From Anadara kagoshimensis (Eukaryota; Mollusca; Bivalvia; Arcoida; Arcidae): a stretch of DNA of 64,000 bases. The DNA is taken from positions 17,972,527-18,036,526 of the forward strand of contig CM037873.1 of the NCBI GenBank assembly GCA_021292105.1, written 5' to 3'. The notes below the pieces were generated by a model that did no database searches, was not told the DNA's origin, and saw nothing but the letters and a program-made list of their open reading frames with translations. Position numbers and translations under genes: made by a program. Below, piece after piece: positions 1 through 10,624 of the stretch. Each line of letters begins with the position of its first letter. Position 1 is the stretch's first letter.

Positions 1-181
1 TGCATGGCCCGTGGCAATGACGGAACATATGACAGTGAAGTCCACGAAGGATTTTGTTGAGGATTGAAATGGATTACAAACAAAGGAATCTACCCTTGAT
101 AACAGCATTACCGACTTTATCGTATATTCATAAGCTTTTAGTTCCGAGTTTTCAAGCTGTTATTTGTTTTAACACTTCCCA
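1..181. other. Flank of the PIF1-bearing element, no gene seen
   Basis: AT-rich sequence in which I see no gene or recognisable repeat. It ends at the target-site duplication TGCTGGAA (182-189) of the adjacent transposon. Confidence 0.5.
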
Positions 182-189
182 TGCTGGAA

Positions 190-490
190 CACAGGCATTT
201 GTTTCTATGAATGAAAAAAAAATCGAGAAATTACTATATAATAACACAAGGTGGTCATCTCTTTTTCAGGAGAATTACCACCAGTCCGCTTCAAACTGAT
301 TATTTCCATTTTTGCACGATAAAAATTCAAACAAACCTGGTACCGTTCGATTCAAAACACTTTTATCTTTACGGTAATACACATTTTTGTATCCCTCGAT
401 AACCCCTCGCTTGAATAATTGACATATTTCTCAGCTATTCCAACGACTACGACAAATATCACACTTCCACTATATTCACTTCCGGTCCGC
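190..490 (+). repeat. Left 301-bp terminal inverted repeat
   Basis: Reverse complement of 2724-3024 with no difference seen, from CACAGGCATT at the outer end to TTCCGGTCCGC at the inner end. It is preceded by the octamer TGCTGGAA. Confidence 0.95.
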
Positions 491-514
491 TGCGCAGGGA
501 ATATGATGACCATA

Positions 515-560
515 TTTGATTGGTCGGTGAATAAATAGAATCACAAATCGAAAGTAGAAA
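515..560 (+). promoter_or_regulatory. Possible pol II promoter of the helicase frame
   Basis: A GATTGG (inverted CCAAT-type) box at about 518-523 is followed by AATAAATA at about 530-537, some 50 bp before the ATG at 586. The spacing suits a small promoter just inside the left TIR. This is inference from short motifs only. Confidence 0.3.
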
Positions 561-585
561 TTGTAAAACAGGTAAAACGACAAGA

Positions 586-1428
586 ATGCAAGACGATATT
601 GTTCAAAAGGCGGTAAATGGCCATTCCTTGTTAATTTTAGGCCAGAGTGGCACTGGAAAGAGTTTTGTTTGTAAAGAAATTGCCCGTAAACTTAAAGAAA
701 AGTGTATAAATGTAAGGCTTACAGCCACTACAGGGATAGCATCCCTTAATATAGGGGGACAAACTGTTCATTCGTGGTGTGGTATTGGCGATGGTAGATA
801 TTCGAACGAAAATTTACTGGACAAAATTTCTAACAATGAACATTTTTTAATATATAAGAACAATATTTTAACAACAGACTGCTTAATCATTGATGAAATT
901 TCTATGTTGTCAAAACGCTTATTCGAACAATTAGAATATATTTGCAGGAAAACAAGAAAAAGTGAGAAAATATTTGGGGGAATTCAGGTACTGGGGGTTG
1001 GTGATTTTTTTCAGTTAGCCCCAGTTCCTGACATCCTAAAGGATGACCCAGGAGAATATTGTTTTGTCTCGGATATTTTTAAAACCTATTTTATTCATAA
1101 ATTTGTATTAACTGATGTCATGCGTCAAAATCAGCCAGACTTTATTAAGGCTGTGAATGATGTGTCGAGAGGAAATTTACCTGATGACACTCTTAATTTA
1201 ATTAAGCGCTTGAGTCGTCCTTTACCACCTGGCGAGGAACCTATCCATCTATGTGCACGGAATTTTGATTGTTTTATTTTTAATGCTTGTAAATTAATGG
1301 AAATTGAAGGTGATGACCATGTGTTTCATTCAGTTGACGAGGGTGATACAAACAAACTTGAGAGAATGCCTGTTCCTAAAACACTGCACCTTAAGATTGG
1401 CTGTTCTATTCTACTGCTAAAAAATTAG
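586..1428 (+). CDS. PIF1-family DNA helicase (SF1B), C-terminally short
   Basis: A 280-codon frame with the N-terminal half of a PIF1 helicase. Walker A is GQSGTGKS at residues 19-26; motif Ia is TTGIASLNIGGQTVHS; Walker B is CLIIDEISML near residues 99-108; motif III is GVGDFFQLAPVP near 143-154; motif IV is LTDVMRQ near 176. PIF1 enzymes are 5'-to-3' DNA helicases that also resolve G-quadruplexes. The frame stops just after GCSILLLKN, where family members usually continue into the LVNGxxG stretch and motifs V and VI (the HKSQG-type motif), so two ATP/DNA-contacting motifs are missing and helicase activity is doubtful. The start is the first ATG after the promoter-like motifs. It lies inside a TIR element, so it is more likely transposon cargo or a captured host fragment than a resident gene. 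Confidence 0.88.
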   Translation: MQDDIVQKAVNGHSLLILGQSGTGKSFVCKEIARKLKEKCINVRLTATTGIASLNIGGQTVHSWCGIGDGRYSNENLLDKISNNEHFLIYKNNILTTDCLIIDEISMLSKRLFEQLEYICRKTRKSEKIFGGIQVLGVGDFFQLAPVPDILKDDPGEYCFVSDIFKTYFIHKFVLTDVMRQNQPDFIKAVNDVSRGNLPDDTLNLIKRLSRPLPPGEEPIHLCARNFDCFIFNACKLMEIEGDDHVFHSVDEGDTNKLERMPVPKTLHLKIGCSILLLKN

Positions 1429-1574
1429 TTATTTGTTGATTTCAATTGGGGATCACTAAATTTTTTTTCACAGAATTCTGAATATGAAACTTTGACCACT
1501 AAAATGAAATTGTTACGACGTAAACGTTTAGCTACATAAGTACAGATATCTGCATTTGACTTTATTTAATCAAT

Positions 1575-1818
1575 TAGGCCGCAGTGGCCGAGTGGTTAGG
1601 CAGGGCGCCAACAATCATGTGGTCTCTCAGCAATGAGGTCGCAGGTTCGAATCCGCACAGCGCGGCCTTATCTGAGAAAGGGTTTGTTCAGTTCCCTTAC
1701 CGCAGGTCGGTGGTTCTACCTGGCGTCTCCTCGTGAAACCAGGGTCTTCCTCCACCATGGAAAACTGGACGCCTCGTATAAGTGAAATATTCTTGAGTAG
1801 GCGTAAAACACCTTACCC
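1575..1818 (+). mobile_element. tRNA-headed SINE with Meta-type tail, nested in the PIF1 element
   Basis: The head has a pol III A box (TGGCCGAGTGGTTAGGC, 1585-1601) and B box (GGTTCGAATCC, 1644-1654), resembling tRNA-Ser/Leu. The 3' part holds the mollusc tail motif AGTGAAATATTCTTGAG (about 1780-1796) followed by GCGTAAAACACC. The 12-mer TATTTAATCAAT stands on both sides (1563-1574 and 1819-1830), a target-site duplication. This is a SINE head, not a working tRNA gene. Confidence 0.85.
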
Positions 1819-1847
1819 TATTTAATCAATGCATAAACATGAAATAT

Positions 1848-1990
1848 AGATATCTCTATTTCAAATACAGAAATCTATATTTGAATTAGAGATATCTGTA
1901 TTAAAGCATTAATTTTTGGAAAATGTAGATATCTGTATTTGAAAGAGATATCTTTATTTGAAATAAAGATATCTGTATTTAAATGTAGAT
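1848..1990. repeat. Array of GATATCT palindromes
   Basis: GATATCT occurs at about 1849, 1891, 1928, 1946 and 1968, mostly followed by a TATTTGAAA-like stretch, and once more before the SINE at about 1546. Spacing is about 18-40 bp. It lies wholly inside the TIR element; function unknown. Confidence 0.7.
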
Positions 1991-2160
1991 AACTCCATTT
2001 TTTGAATAAAAACCCATTTGGTCTGCCATAGAATTGCATATCAACTAAATATATATTGACAATCAAAAATTTCTCGATAATTTTTTTTATTCATGAAACA
2101 AGTGCCTGTGAGAAATATGCACTCTCATGAACATATAGAACATAATAAACTTTGAACATT

Positions 2161-2234
2161 TTTTTTTTAATCTTTTTTTTTTTTTACTGCATAAATGTTG
2201 TGCCAGTCCATAAATCTGATCCCCCCCCCCCCCC
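2161..2234. repeat. Homopolymer tracts (T-rich, then C14)
   Basis: Long T runs at 2161-2185 and a run of 14 C at 2221-2234 inside the element. Low-complexity sequence. Confidence 0.9.
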
Positions 2235-2723
2235 GTACAAATGTAGGTACCGTCATTTTTTTTTAACTCTATGCTGCATTCTCCATGTTTACAGAAACAC
2301 AAATTTGACTAGGTACTAGTACCATAGAAAGCCTCATTTGGTACTATCTCCTTTATATATTTCCCCAAAACGTCAATATAATTGGCTGTATTACAAATTG
2401 AGAGTTCTCTCATTATACTTACCAAAAAGTAATTGCAAAATTATTTCTGCATTCACTCATTTTGAAAAGTATCAAAATTGTCCGTTTTAAATTTCCCACC
2501 AAATGTCAATTTGATTTCATCGGGAGTTATCGTTCTTATTTGGAAACCCTCTTGACTTGTCATGGCGTACATGTTGAGAACATAAATATAGTCAAAATAA
2601 TAAAACACAGATTTTAAATTAAGATATGTATTATTTTGTTTGTGTAAAAATATAAATGTTAAAACTGTTATACGTTTATATTTTTTAAACAACTCATTTT
2701 ATTTACTCAAAATAATATTAACT

Positions 2724-3024
2724 GCGGACCGGAAGTGAATATAGTGGAAGTGTGATATTTGTCGTAGTCGTTGGAATAGCTGAGAAATATGTCAATTATT
2801 CAAGCGAGGGGTTATCGAGGGATACAAAAATGTGTATTACCGTAAAGATAAAAGTGTTTTGAATCGAACGGTACCAGGTTTGTTTGAATTTTTATCGTGC
2901 AAAAATGGAAATAATCAGTTTGAAGCGGACTGGTGGTAATTCTCCTGAAAAAGAGATGACCACCTTGTGTTATTATATAGTAATTTCTCGATTTTTTTTT
3001 CATTCATAGAAACAAATGCCTGTG
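2724..3024 (-). repeat. Right 301-bp terminal inverted repeat
   Basis: Inverted copy of 190-490, ending GCCTGTG and followed directly by the octamer TGCTGGAA at 3025-3032, the matching half of the target-site duplication. Confidence 0.95.
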
Positions 3025-3199
3025 TGCTGGAAGCTTAATCACTGTCTGTTGATCAAATACCAACAGATCTAAATGTTTTTCTTCTGATATTTCTTATTGA
3101 CTCCTGGAAATTTCGGTTTCTTATTTGTTCTAGTACTCACTTAAACCTTACTGTTTAGTTATGAAACAAAACCAAGAGAATACAAACATCTGGTCATTA

Positions 3200-3420
3200 T
3201 ACGTCATTCTATCCACCTCGCTCGGCATAAGGAACAAGTTTGAGTCTGCCTAGTTATGGTTTGCACAAAGACCTCATGTATCCCGCCCTGTACTCGAGAA
3301 TGTAGTATTTGGATTCGCAACCCGCCACTAACCACCGACTCCTTGCCTAGTACTTTCTTGCTCAACTCATTTGATATAAAACTAGTCTGTGAAGCCTTAT
3401 TCTCTCCCTTAATTATAAAA
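3200..3420 (-). repeat. Inverted-pair repeat, copy 1
   Basis: Its reverse complement resembles 4490-4700 over about 200 bp. Shared landmarks in that sense are TATATCAAATGAGTTG, TTGGTGGTTAG, AAATACTACA and CAGGTCTTTG followed by AAACCATAA. The two copies lie about 1.1 kb apart in opposite orientation. Confidence 0.7.
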
Positions 3421-3489
3421 TTGTTTAAATTCTCAGGCAACATAGAATTCTATCTCTCTTCTGCATTCTTTAAATCTGTTTATACAACG

Positions 3490-3790
3490 GTGCAAACTGC
3501 TGCAAATGAATTGTTGATGCAGGGATAGTGCAAGCCGTGGCTTATCAAGGCCCTCATAAAGTTTTATGGCTGTCATCACAATATAGTGTGGTAACTCTGT
3601 ATCCGAAAATACCATGGATAGTGGCGTCCCAAAGTTCCATGTTCATTGAGTGTGGGGTGCTTAATTACCCTTCCAGGTCACTTGTTCTCAATTCCCTGGT
3701 GGATGTTACTGTGTTAAACTTCATTTGAAAGTTTTTTACTTTGCTTCATAATTGTGATTTTGACATAGATTGGTGTGTTTGTTTTAAATT
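3490..3790 (+). repeat. Dispersed repeat family A, copy 1
   Basis: Carries the family landmarks GCAAATGAATTGTTGA, CTTATCAAGGCCCTCA, AGTTTTATGGC and, near the 3' end, ATAGATTGGTGTGTTTG. Closest to the copy at 8836-9300. Non-coding, class unknown. Confidence 0.75.
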
Positions 3791-4489
3791 TTTTTTGTCT
3801 GGCTCAAGCCTTTATAAAAGCAAACAATCTACTCTAACAATATTTTCTAAAACGATACTTTGTGGTTGCTGCGAGACAATCTTCAAAGTGCATATTGTGG
3901 TTTCCCAATGCTGTTAACCATTGTCGTGCCATATATTATCGTAAAGGTCTTTATATTTTTCGGTAGCATTATGGAGTTTAAAAAATCAAAACAATAATAG
4001 CTAAATGATATCATTGTGCCAGTGAAAGCAGGAAGAGGTAATGGTAATAGTGATATACTGGACAAAAAGAAGTAACTGTATTCTAAGTAGGTAGTTTACG
4101 ACCAATCAAAAAACATCTAATGTAGCAACAGATAAATTATGTCATCCAGATATGTTCAGAAAAGGGTATAAAGATTTGTACCATGTAACAGCATTCGGAA
4201 AGCACCAATAAACAAACCTTTGAGAACTTTGTAGATTTACAGAGAGCACAAAGTATCATTTCAGGAATAGTGATAGAGTAGATGTTTTGTGATGTTTTGT
4301 TTGATTGATATTTTGAGCATTCTATAAAGTCTGACAAAAAAAATCAAAAACAAACACAACAATCCATCCACAAATCACAATCATAGAGCATTAAAACCAT
4401 TAAGAACTGGTAAGAATAATTCGATTTAAAGAATAATACATGTTCTGCAGAATAAAGACGCAAAGTTGAAAATTGGAATAATTCAATAT

Positions 4490-4700
4490 ACATATGGACG
4501 AGAAGAATGAATCTGATTTTCTTTAGGTTTATATCAAATGAGTTGAACAAAAAGAGTGTATGGTAAGCAGTTGGTGGTTAGGTTAGGGTTTTTTTTTGGA
4601 TGCAAATACTACACTCAAGAGTACATGTACATGGCGAGGTAAATCAGGTCTTTGAGGAAACCATAAAGAGGCAGACACAAGAATTGTTCTTTGTGCCAAA
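4490..4700 (+). repeat. Inverted-pair repeat, copy 2
   Basis: Opposite-strand partner of 3200-3420, diverged by substitutions and small indels, including a T-run insertion. Class unknown. Confidence 0.7.
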
Positions 4701-5204
4701 AAAAGCCAAAGAAACAGATAATGGTCAGACGCTTATTCTTTGTAGCGATGCAGATGTTTTTTGTTATGGTCTTGGTTTTTGTTTTACAATTAATATTTTG
4801 GAAATATAAGATTGTTATTAAATCCTATATTTATAGCTGTTGAATTGTTGAACCGGGGTAATATGTTATATTCTGATCATACTTTAAGTTATATAATAAA
4901 TATAAGGGATATACGTATAGAATATATTGTTGCAAGGTGCTTGTGGTTGTTAATCGTGTTGCTGTTGGACCTCTTTGAATGTTGAATGAGCGAGATGACT
5001 ATTTTTTACTGCACACATCAAAAGTCATAGCTATTAAATTCATTCAAATGAACTTTATTGAAAACTTGAAAAAAATTTCAAGCTTCGTTTCGGCTTCGTT
5101 GTTTAAATTATATGAAATAAGTTTAAAGAACTTTTATGTTATATTTTCTCTGCAATATTTTCACATATGTGTGTGTGTTTGTGTGTGTAGATAGATATAT
5201 TAAA

Positions 5205-5835
5205 TAAATTACATAGGATTTATATCATAAAATAATGAAATCCTTTGATGATTATAAGTCGGCCATCTTTAAAATAGCGGCCATTTTGAATTTACAACCA
5301 CAGTTTGTTCATGAGAAGTTAGTATAAATATTTAATTGATCAAATACCAAATTTCAACTCAAAAGCTTAAGCGGTCGATTTGTTATTGAATTTTAATTTT
5401 AAAATTATCTTTTTTGGTGGCCATCTTGGATTTGGCACCCATAATTTCATTAAACGGAAAAAGTCAAGGTGGAAACATACTTAGCCTAACTAAGTACATA
5501 TATATTAAATACTATTTATTGGTTTTATGTCATAAAAAATTGACATCCTTTGTTGTATTTGATTTAAAATGCAGCACGATGATTATAAGTCGGCCATCTT
5601 AAAAATGGCGGCCATTTTGAATTTTACAACCAATGTTTATCCATGAAAAATAAGTATAAATATTAAATTGATCAAATACTAAGTTTCAACTTAAAAGGTT
5701 AAGTGGTTGATTTGATATTGAATTTTTATACTTAAATTATCTTTTTTGGCGGCCATCTTGGATTGTCAGCCATATTTTCATTAAACGGAAAAAGTCAAGG
5801 TGGAAACATACCTAGCGTGACTAAGTACATATAGG
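5205..5835 (+). repeat. Tandem duplication, ~331-bp period, two copies
   Basis: GATGATTATAAGTCGGCC occurs at about 5247 and again at about 5578. Each unit also has GGCCATTTTGAATTT, GGCCATCTTGGATT and ends AAAAAGTCAAGGTGG AAACATAC. The copies differ by scattered substitutions, so the duplication is not recent. Such GGCCATCTTGG-bearing repeats are common in mollusc genomes. Confidence 0.8.
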
Positions 5836-6636
5836 GCAATAAGATCCACCATGTTTCCTGCTTTTAACAAAAAAGTTTAGGGTATGTCACTTTTTTGGGA
5901 TCTGCCCCCTGACTATTACATGAGTATAAAGAGAATTAAAGTAAAATGTTTTGTCAGTTTTTATTCAAATAAAATCACGGTAATACTGGGAATATATACT
6001 TTAAATAGCTCTAGTCACCAAGATCACACAAGCACAAAAACAATGATATAAACATTTTCATTTGTTATTTTTTAAAATTGTATTCCATAGCACTTGTTAA
6101 GTAAGCAAATGACGATACTATTATGTTAATGTCTTAGGCGGGGCGTGCTAGAGACAGCTGATGGTTGCAGGGCGATCCTTGAATAATTAAACTTGAAAAG
6201 TTTTTGATATACATTTTTGTGGTCCGTTCTCCAAAGCCCATTTTACAGAGGTTTTTCTTTCTCTGTATTTTACTGTAAAATCTCCACCTTTTTTATGAAA
6301 AAACATGTACAAGCACAGGATTATTGACTTATATGCACGCTACGCCACTGACCACCATATAATAAACTGTTGGCAATACAGAAATCCTTCAAAATGCTAA
6401 AACATAAGTGTTGTGTACATGTAAGTACTGTTCATTAACATTGACTGTAAATTAAGTAGAATGTTATTTACATATTTATTAAACGATAAATAAGTAATTT
6501 AACTGAACTACACAAACGCACTTTATCAAAACGTTTTGGTGCCATTTGGCATTTATTATATGCACTGCTTTTCTAAAGCTGGGAGCTGGCCACTAATTAC
6601 TATTATGCATGTCCAAGTTGAGTTGTCTTTTGTTCG

Positions 6637-6637
<1 letters not shown>

Positions 6638-6692
<55 letters not shown>
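6638..6692. repeat. (CA)n microsatellite
   Basis: About 27 uninterrupted CA units, likely length-polymorphic. Confidence 0.97.
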
Positions 6693-6694
<2 letters not shown>

Positions 6695-7369
6695 TGGGTG
6701 CAAAGTGCAATTGGAAGCTGTAGCAATTGAAATTCGGCTGTAACTTTTTATACTCCGGTTATCCTTTTGTAAACATGTTTCATCATTTGTAGCTTTTCAT
6801 TAAGGTATTTCAAACACCTAAAAGGTGCTATACGTAGTCTTAGGAAAAGCGCATTAAAGGTGCCATTTTCGTTCAGGTTTTGCAATTTCTATAGCTCAAG
6901 ACGGAAAGCGTTTGAGTACGAGACAATTGCTGAATTTGATCCAGAGGAGGTCGTAAGTGTTTCCTTCAAAACAGCTGCGAAGGCACAGTATTTTAATAAC
7001 ATAAATAATGTCAATTACTAAATAAAGCCATTTTTGTTGCACACTTTACCATACCAGATACCCATTTTCTTATAAGATAATGTGACAGGTGATGTTAGAG
7101 TCATGTTACCATACCCGCTCTCTTTTACTTGATTTTGAAGTTTATCCTCTCAGAACGTCGCTGCTTACGAAACATGTCAGCTTCACTGAACTCAAAGGCA
7201 AATGCAACCAATGAAAGCAATATACATAGATTGACCAACTTAGAATATTTGATCGACTACAATGAGCTGTATTTTAAAAAACTCATTGATTAATAGGTTC
7301 AGTTGATCACATTACGTTTGGATCTTAGAAAATCCCGGCCCCACTCCACACTTCCATTCTTAAGTTTGA

Positions 7370-7555
7370 TTACGTAACAGGTATAGCTAGTTATACAAGA
7401 GGTGTTTACCCTTCTGGAGCACCTGGCCTCGCTTCTCTTCTGAAAGTTCACGTGTTTTACTAAATTTGCCAGTTTTTAAAGCTTTTACCGTGATTGTTTT
7501 TTGGATTATAATTTGAACATGGACCTGTATGTTTGTTTTTGATTTGGATAACACA
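7370..7555 (+). repeat. Dispersed repeat family A, copy 2
   Basis: Shares TATAGCTAGTTATACA, CCCTTCTGGAGCACCTGGCC, GAAAGTTCACGTGTTT and GTATGTTTGTTTT with the other family copies; only the 3' half is present. Confidence 0.75.
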
Positions 7556-7934
7556 TTGCTCGCTTGCGTTGTAACGTTCTAGACATCAAATATTTTTCGC
7601 AATCTATATGATGTTATTCCATCTATGACAGAATGTTCAAAGATCAATTTCAATTAGCGTTATACCCGTTGCCATGGAAAATGTTTTGCAATTATCATCA
7701 ATTGAAAAGACCAAAATACCAACAGCAACCACAGATAAGATAATTGTATATAAAAAGGTTTTAGATATTATTCCTCGTGGTTCAGACACAAAAAGATACA
7801 TGTGGTTAAATATCAGGATCAATATAATAACAAGCCAAAATGTCAATAATTATTACGTCAAATCACAAATACGAGAAATAATGTTATTGAAATCGACAAG
7901 ATGCTAGGAAATATACATGTACTGTATTTTGGTA

Positions 7935-7966
7935 ACACACACACACATATGTATATGTGTGTGTGT
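7935..7966. repeat. Self-complementary CA/TG microsatellite
   Basis: (AC)n is followed by ATATGTATAT and then (GT)n, so the 32-bp tract is a near-perfect inverted repeat able to form a cruciform. Confidence 0.85.
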
Positions 7967-8639
7967 TTCCGGGACGTGTCATAAAGCGCGGTAAATTGGG
8001 CGCTCTCCGTTCTCGACCATTATTAAGTTTTGCAAGTCATAGGCGGTGTCTACAATCATATTACGTCTTAGCCAATACAAATCATGGAACTGAGTATTAT
8101 AAACGTAACGTGGGAAAATGACAGTTACGTTACATCATCTTTTCGCGTGATGAAGCACAATAAATCTTGAGCTATTTGTGAAACATTGCTGATCGTAGAC
8201 AGTGTCTACAAAAATGCATTTAACATACAATCATCATTCTTAAAGAGAGGAAATCACGGTAGAGAATCAGCGTGTTAAATTGGCACTAGATATAAGATGT
8301 TTCCTGTATCCAATGATGCAGCTACATGGTTTATTATGACCAAGTACATCCCGGAAATCAACGTTCGAATGAAATGACACACAAACGTATAACTGTCTAG
8401 TAGGGATTTCAGAATAACTTGATGTTTAATTTAACACCGTTATAGAAAATATGTTGTCGATCTTTAATATATAACTCTGAACTATTTGATGACACTGTAC
8501 TACTAGTACAATGTGAATTTTGTATTACTTGTAGTAGCTCTCAGCCTCTCAAATCACCCAAACAAATCACGATACACAAAGCTTTGTAAATGGCTTATAT
8601 TATCATTAGCCTTGCGTATTTCCTACATTTTCTAGTCTG

Positions 8640-8815
8640 AAACTTTTGGCATTCGTAGGACCATAAATGCCAAACGATCGCATCAATGCGTTTCAATATT
8701 AATATCGCACATTATTCAGTTTGTCGTGCGAATGTTTGGCATTCATATTGATCATAAACACCATTTCAAAACATTTCAATATTGTTATATCACAGCATAT
8801 TATCGACATATTAAT
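8640..8815 (+). repeat. Imperfect ~100-bp tandem duplication
   Basis: TTTGGCATTC followed by an ACCATAAATGCC-type stretch and TTTCAATATT occurs twice, about 98 bp apart. Strongly diverged. Confidence 0.5.
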
Positions 8816-8835
8816 TACTTATATCTAATGTTAAT

Positions 8836-9300
8836 GAGCATAGAGGGATTTTGTTGATGTCATCTTTACTCTGACAATGCCATCTTAGATCTTCTCCCGC
8901 GAGTTTCATTATTGGTAACCATATTCACCAAAAAAAGTTCAGAACTTTGTTTATGGCTGCCTGCAAATAAATTGTTGACCCTGGGATATAGCAAGCCTAG
9001 CTTATCAAGGCCCTCAGAAAGTTTTATGGCCGTCATCACAGTATTGTTGATAAGTTTGATATCTTTCCTGGATATATTTGACGTAGTCCCATAGTTCCAT
9101 GTTCCTTTCACACAATTTTGATTACACACGTGACGGGTGTAGGTAACTATACAGAAGGCGATTACCATTCCGGAGCACCCAACCTCATTTTCACGGTGGA
9201 AGTTCACGTGTCTAACCTAACTTGTCGGTTCCAAATGTTTTACTTTGCTTGTGAATTGTGCTTCGGACATGGATTAGTATGCTTGCTTTTTATTTTAATT
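8836..9300 (+). repeat. Dispersed repeat family A, longest copy
   Basis: The fullest copy in the window. From the 5' side: CATAGAGGGATTTTGTTG, GCAAATAAATTGTTGACC, CTTATCAAGGCCCTCAG, CAGAAGGCGATTACCATTCC, GGTGGAAGTTCACGTG, CGGACATGGATTAGTATG. The small reading frames inside it on both strands are by-products. No terminal repeats or target duplication were found, so the class is open. Confidence 0.8.
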
Positions 9301-10165
9301 GAAGAATTACCAATGCCATTGAATTATAATTTTAATATCATTTCATCATCCGTACAGTTTTGGTAGATATAAAAATATAGCATATTGAGTACAGGCTGTA
9401 CCACCACAAAAATTAATAAAAAGAAGCCACAATTACATGATGTGGCAAACAAAGTCTGAAAATATTTCATATAATGTGATACAACTGATCTTTTCTGTTA
9501 TTATTATTCTGTTTACACAGCTTCTTGCTAGCAAAAATCAATACTTAAAAAATATTACAAAGTCATTGTTGTGACTCTGTAATTGAAGAAGATTCCAGTA
9601 TCAGCAAAACAGAGTCAATCATTTTAATGATCTCAGGCGAGCCGGTGTGAACAGTAGTTGTAATTTGAAATATAAATGATGGTAGTTGTGCGTGTAAGAG
9701 TGCATGTCGACAACGTGTACTGAACACAAATCACATCAACAAACCAAACTGATACAAGGGGTTCCAACACATTTGAAAAAAAATCTATATCGATTTAACG
9801 TCGCCTCACAATATACCAACTAGTCAATGTTGTTTATATTTAAAAGAATTCTCATTTGTTTGTTAATCTCGACTTATTTAGTTTAGATCATCCCAGACAG
9901 CACCAAGTTGCCAACTTCATATTGTCATTATATTAAGCTCCTTTGGTTTTCAAAAATATTTTTTTGTATTGCGTCTTTTCGTCTTTATATATTACAGTGT
10001 ATACTTACATTGTCCAAATCACTTAACAGTATTTCTCAATTAGTCTGTTAGCGCTATAAGGCTTCAATCCAAAGTACAGTTGACTAAAAGCAGCCAAACA
10101 ACAACTGCACCACGAAGATACTGTGAAATGTTAATGTCAGTAGTTTTTATCTCCAATTAGGTGCC

Positions 10166-10624
10166 TCAGTCCTCGTCATAATAACTCATAGATAATGACC
10201 TCTGGCGCCTCAACTGGAAGAAAAATTTCTCAAATTTTGTTGGCGTGTTTCCAGATAGCAATGGACGATGGATACTTCCGGAGACAGAATTACTACGACT
10301 TCCGGTGATTCCACTGTAGATATTTTCCTCGCCAAGAAGGCACCTTAGTCCTAAAAACCCGAATATTAAAGCTTCTTTAAAATTAATGGTATCGCTGTCG
10401 GCTTCTTCTATCTCCATTTTGTTTTCCTTGAGTTTCTGTCTCAGAAGTTCCATGAGAGTTTTATTAAATGCTCCGCCGCCGGTAACCAAAACGTTAGCCG
10501 TCTCTTGGTGATATCTGTCATGCTTTCGCATTCGGACATGGTTATCTGAACAGGAAGTTGATATTCTATTGGCTACATGCTCAACAAATGTCCTCATCAA
10601 ATTAGGGATGCTGTGGGTTTTAGT
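10166..10624 (-). CDS. anmK: AnmK exon 2
   Basis: Starts after the acceptor CATTTCAG (phase 0), giving TKTHSIPNLMRTFVEHVANR, then VLVTGGGAFN and FKEALIFGFLG, and stops at TGA (10166-10168). The splice restores continuity with bacterial homologues at the LLN / NLMRTF boundary. Confidence 0.94.
   Translation of the reverse strand, partial: TKTHSIPNLMRTFVEHVANRISTSCSDNHVRMRKHDRYHQETANVLVTGGGAFNKTLMELLRQKLKENKMEIEEADSDTINFKEALIFGFLGLRCLLGEENIYSGITGSRSNSVSGSIHRPLLSGNTPTKFEKFFFQLRRQRSLSMSYYDED

Larger units (their letters stand above)
190..3024 (+). mobile_element. TIR DNA element carrying a PIF1-like helicase reading frame
   Basis: The two ends (190-490 and 2724-3024) are inverted copies of each other, 301 bp long, and I found no mismatch when comparing them base by base. 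They start CACAGGCATTTG. The octamer TGCTGGAA lies directly outside each end (182-189 and 3025-3032), a perfect target-site duplication. The interior holds a PIF1-family helicase frame (586-1428), a nested SINE (1575-1818) and a short AT-rich array of GATATCT motifs. No transposase frame is visible, so the element is probably mobilised in trans. An 8-bp duplication occurs in hAT, P, Merlin and KDZ/Zisupton superfamilies, and near this length in Mutator-like elements; the long TIRs favour the last two types, but the family is not settled. Identical TIRs imply very recent insertion or gene conversion. Confidence 0.93.
3033..10165. other. Gene-free, repeat-rich spacer
   Basis: No protein or RNA gene recognised on either strand. 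Reading frames here are short and mostly lie in dispersed repeats. Contents that can be named are listed separately: an inverted pair, three copies of a dispersed family, a ~331-bp tandem duplication and CA microsatellites. The remainder (for example 5840-6630, 6700-7360, 9370-10165) is unremarkable AT-rich DNA. Confidence 0.6.

Noticed and set aside
586-1428. Helicase frame as a resident host PIF1 gene
   Set aside because: It lies wholly between perfect TIRs and target duplications and lacks motifs V and VI, so it is treated as transposon cargo.
1578-1670. Possible tRNA-Ser/Leu gene with clear A and B boxes
   Set aside because: It is the head of a SINE with a Meta-type tail and target duplication, and the acceptor and anticodon arms do not form a clean cloverleaf.
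2453-2692. Minus-strand 79-codon frame inside the TIR element, possible transposase exon
   Set aside because: No recognisable motif, no convincing splice sites, and a length possible by chance.
8866-9207. Minus-strand 113-codon frame
   Set aside because: It lies within a dispersed non-coding repeat and its sequence is not kept in the other copies.
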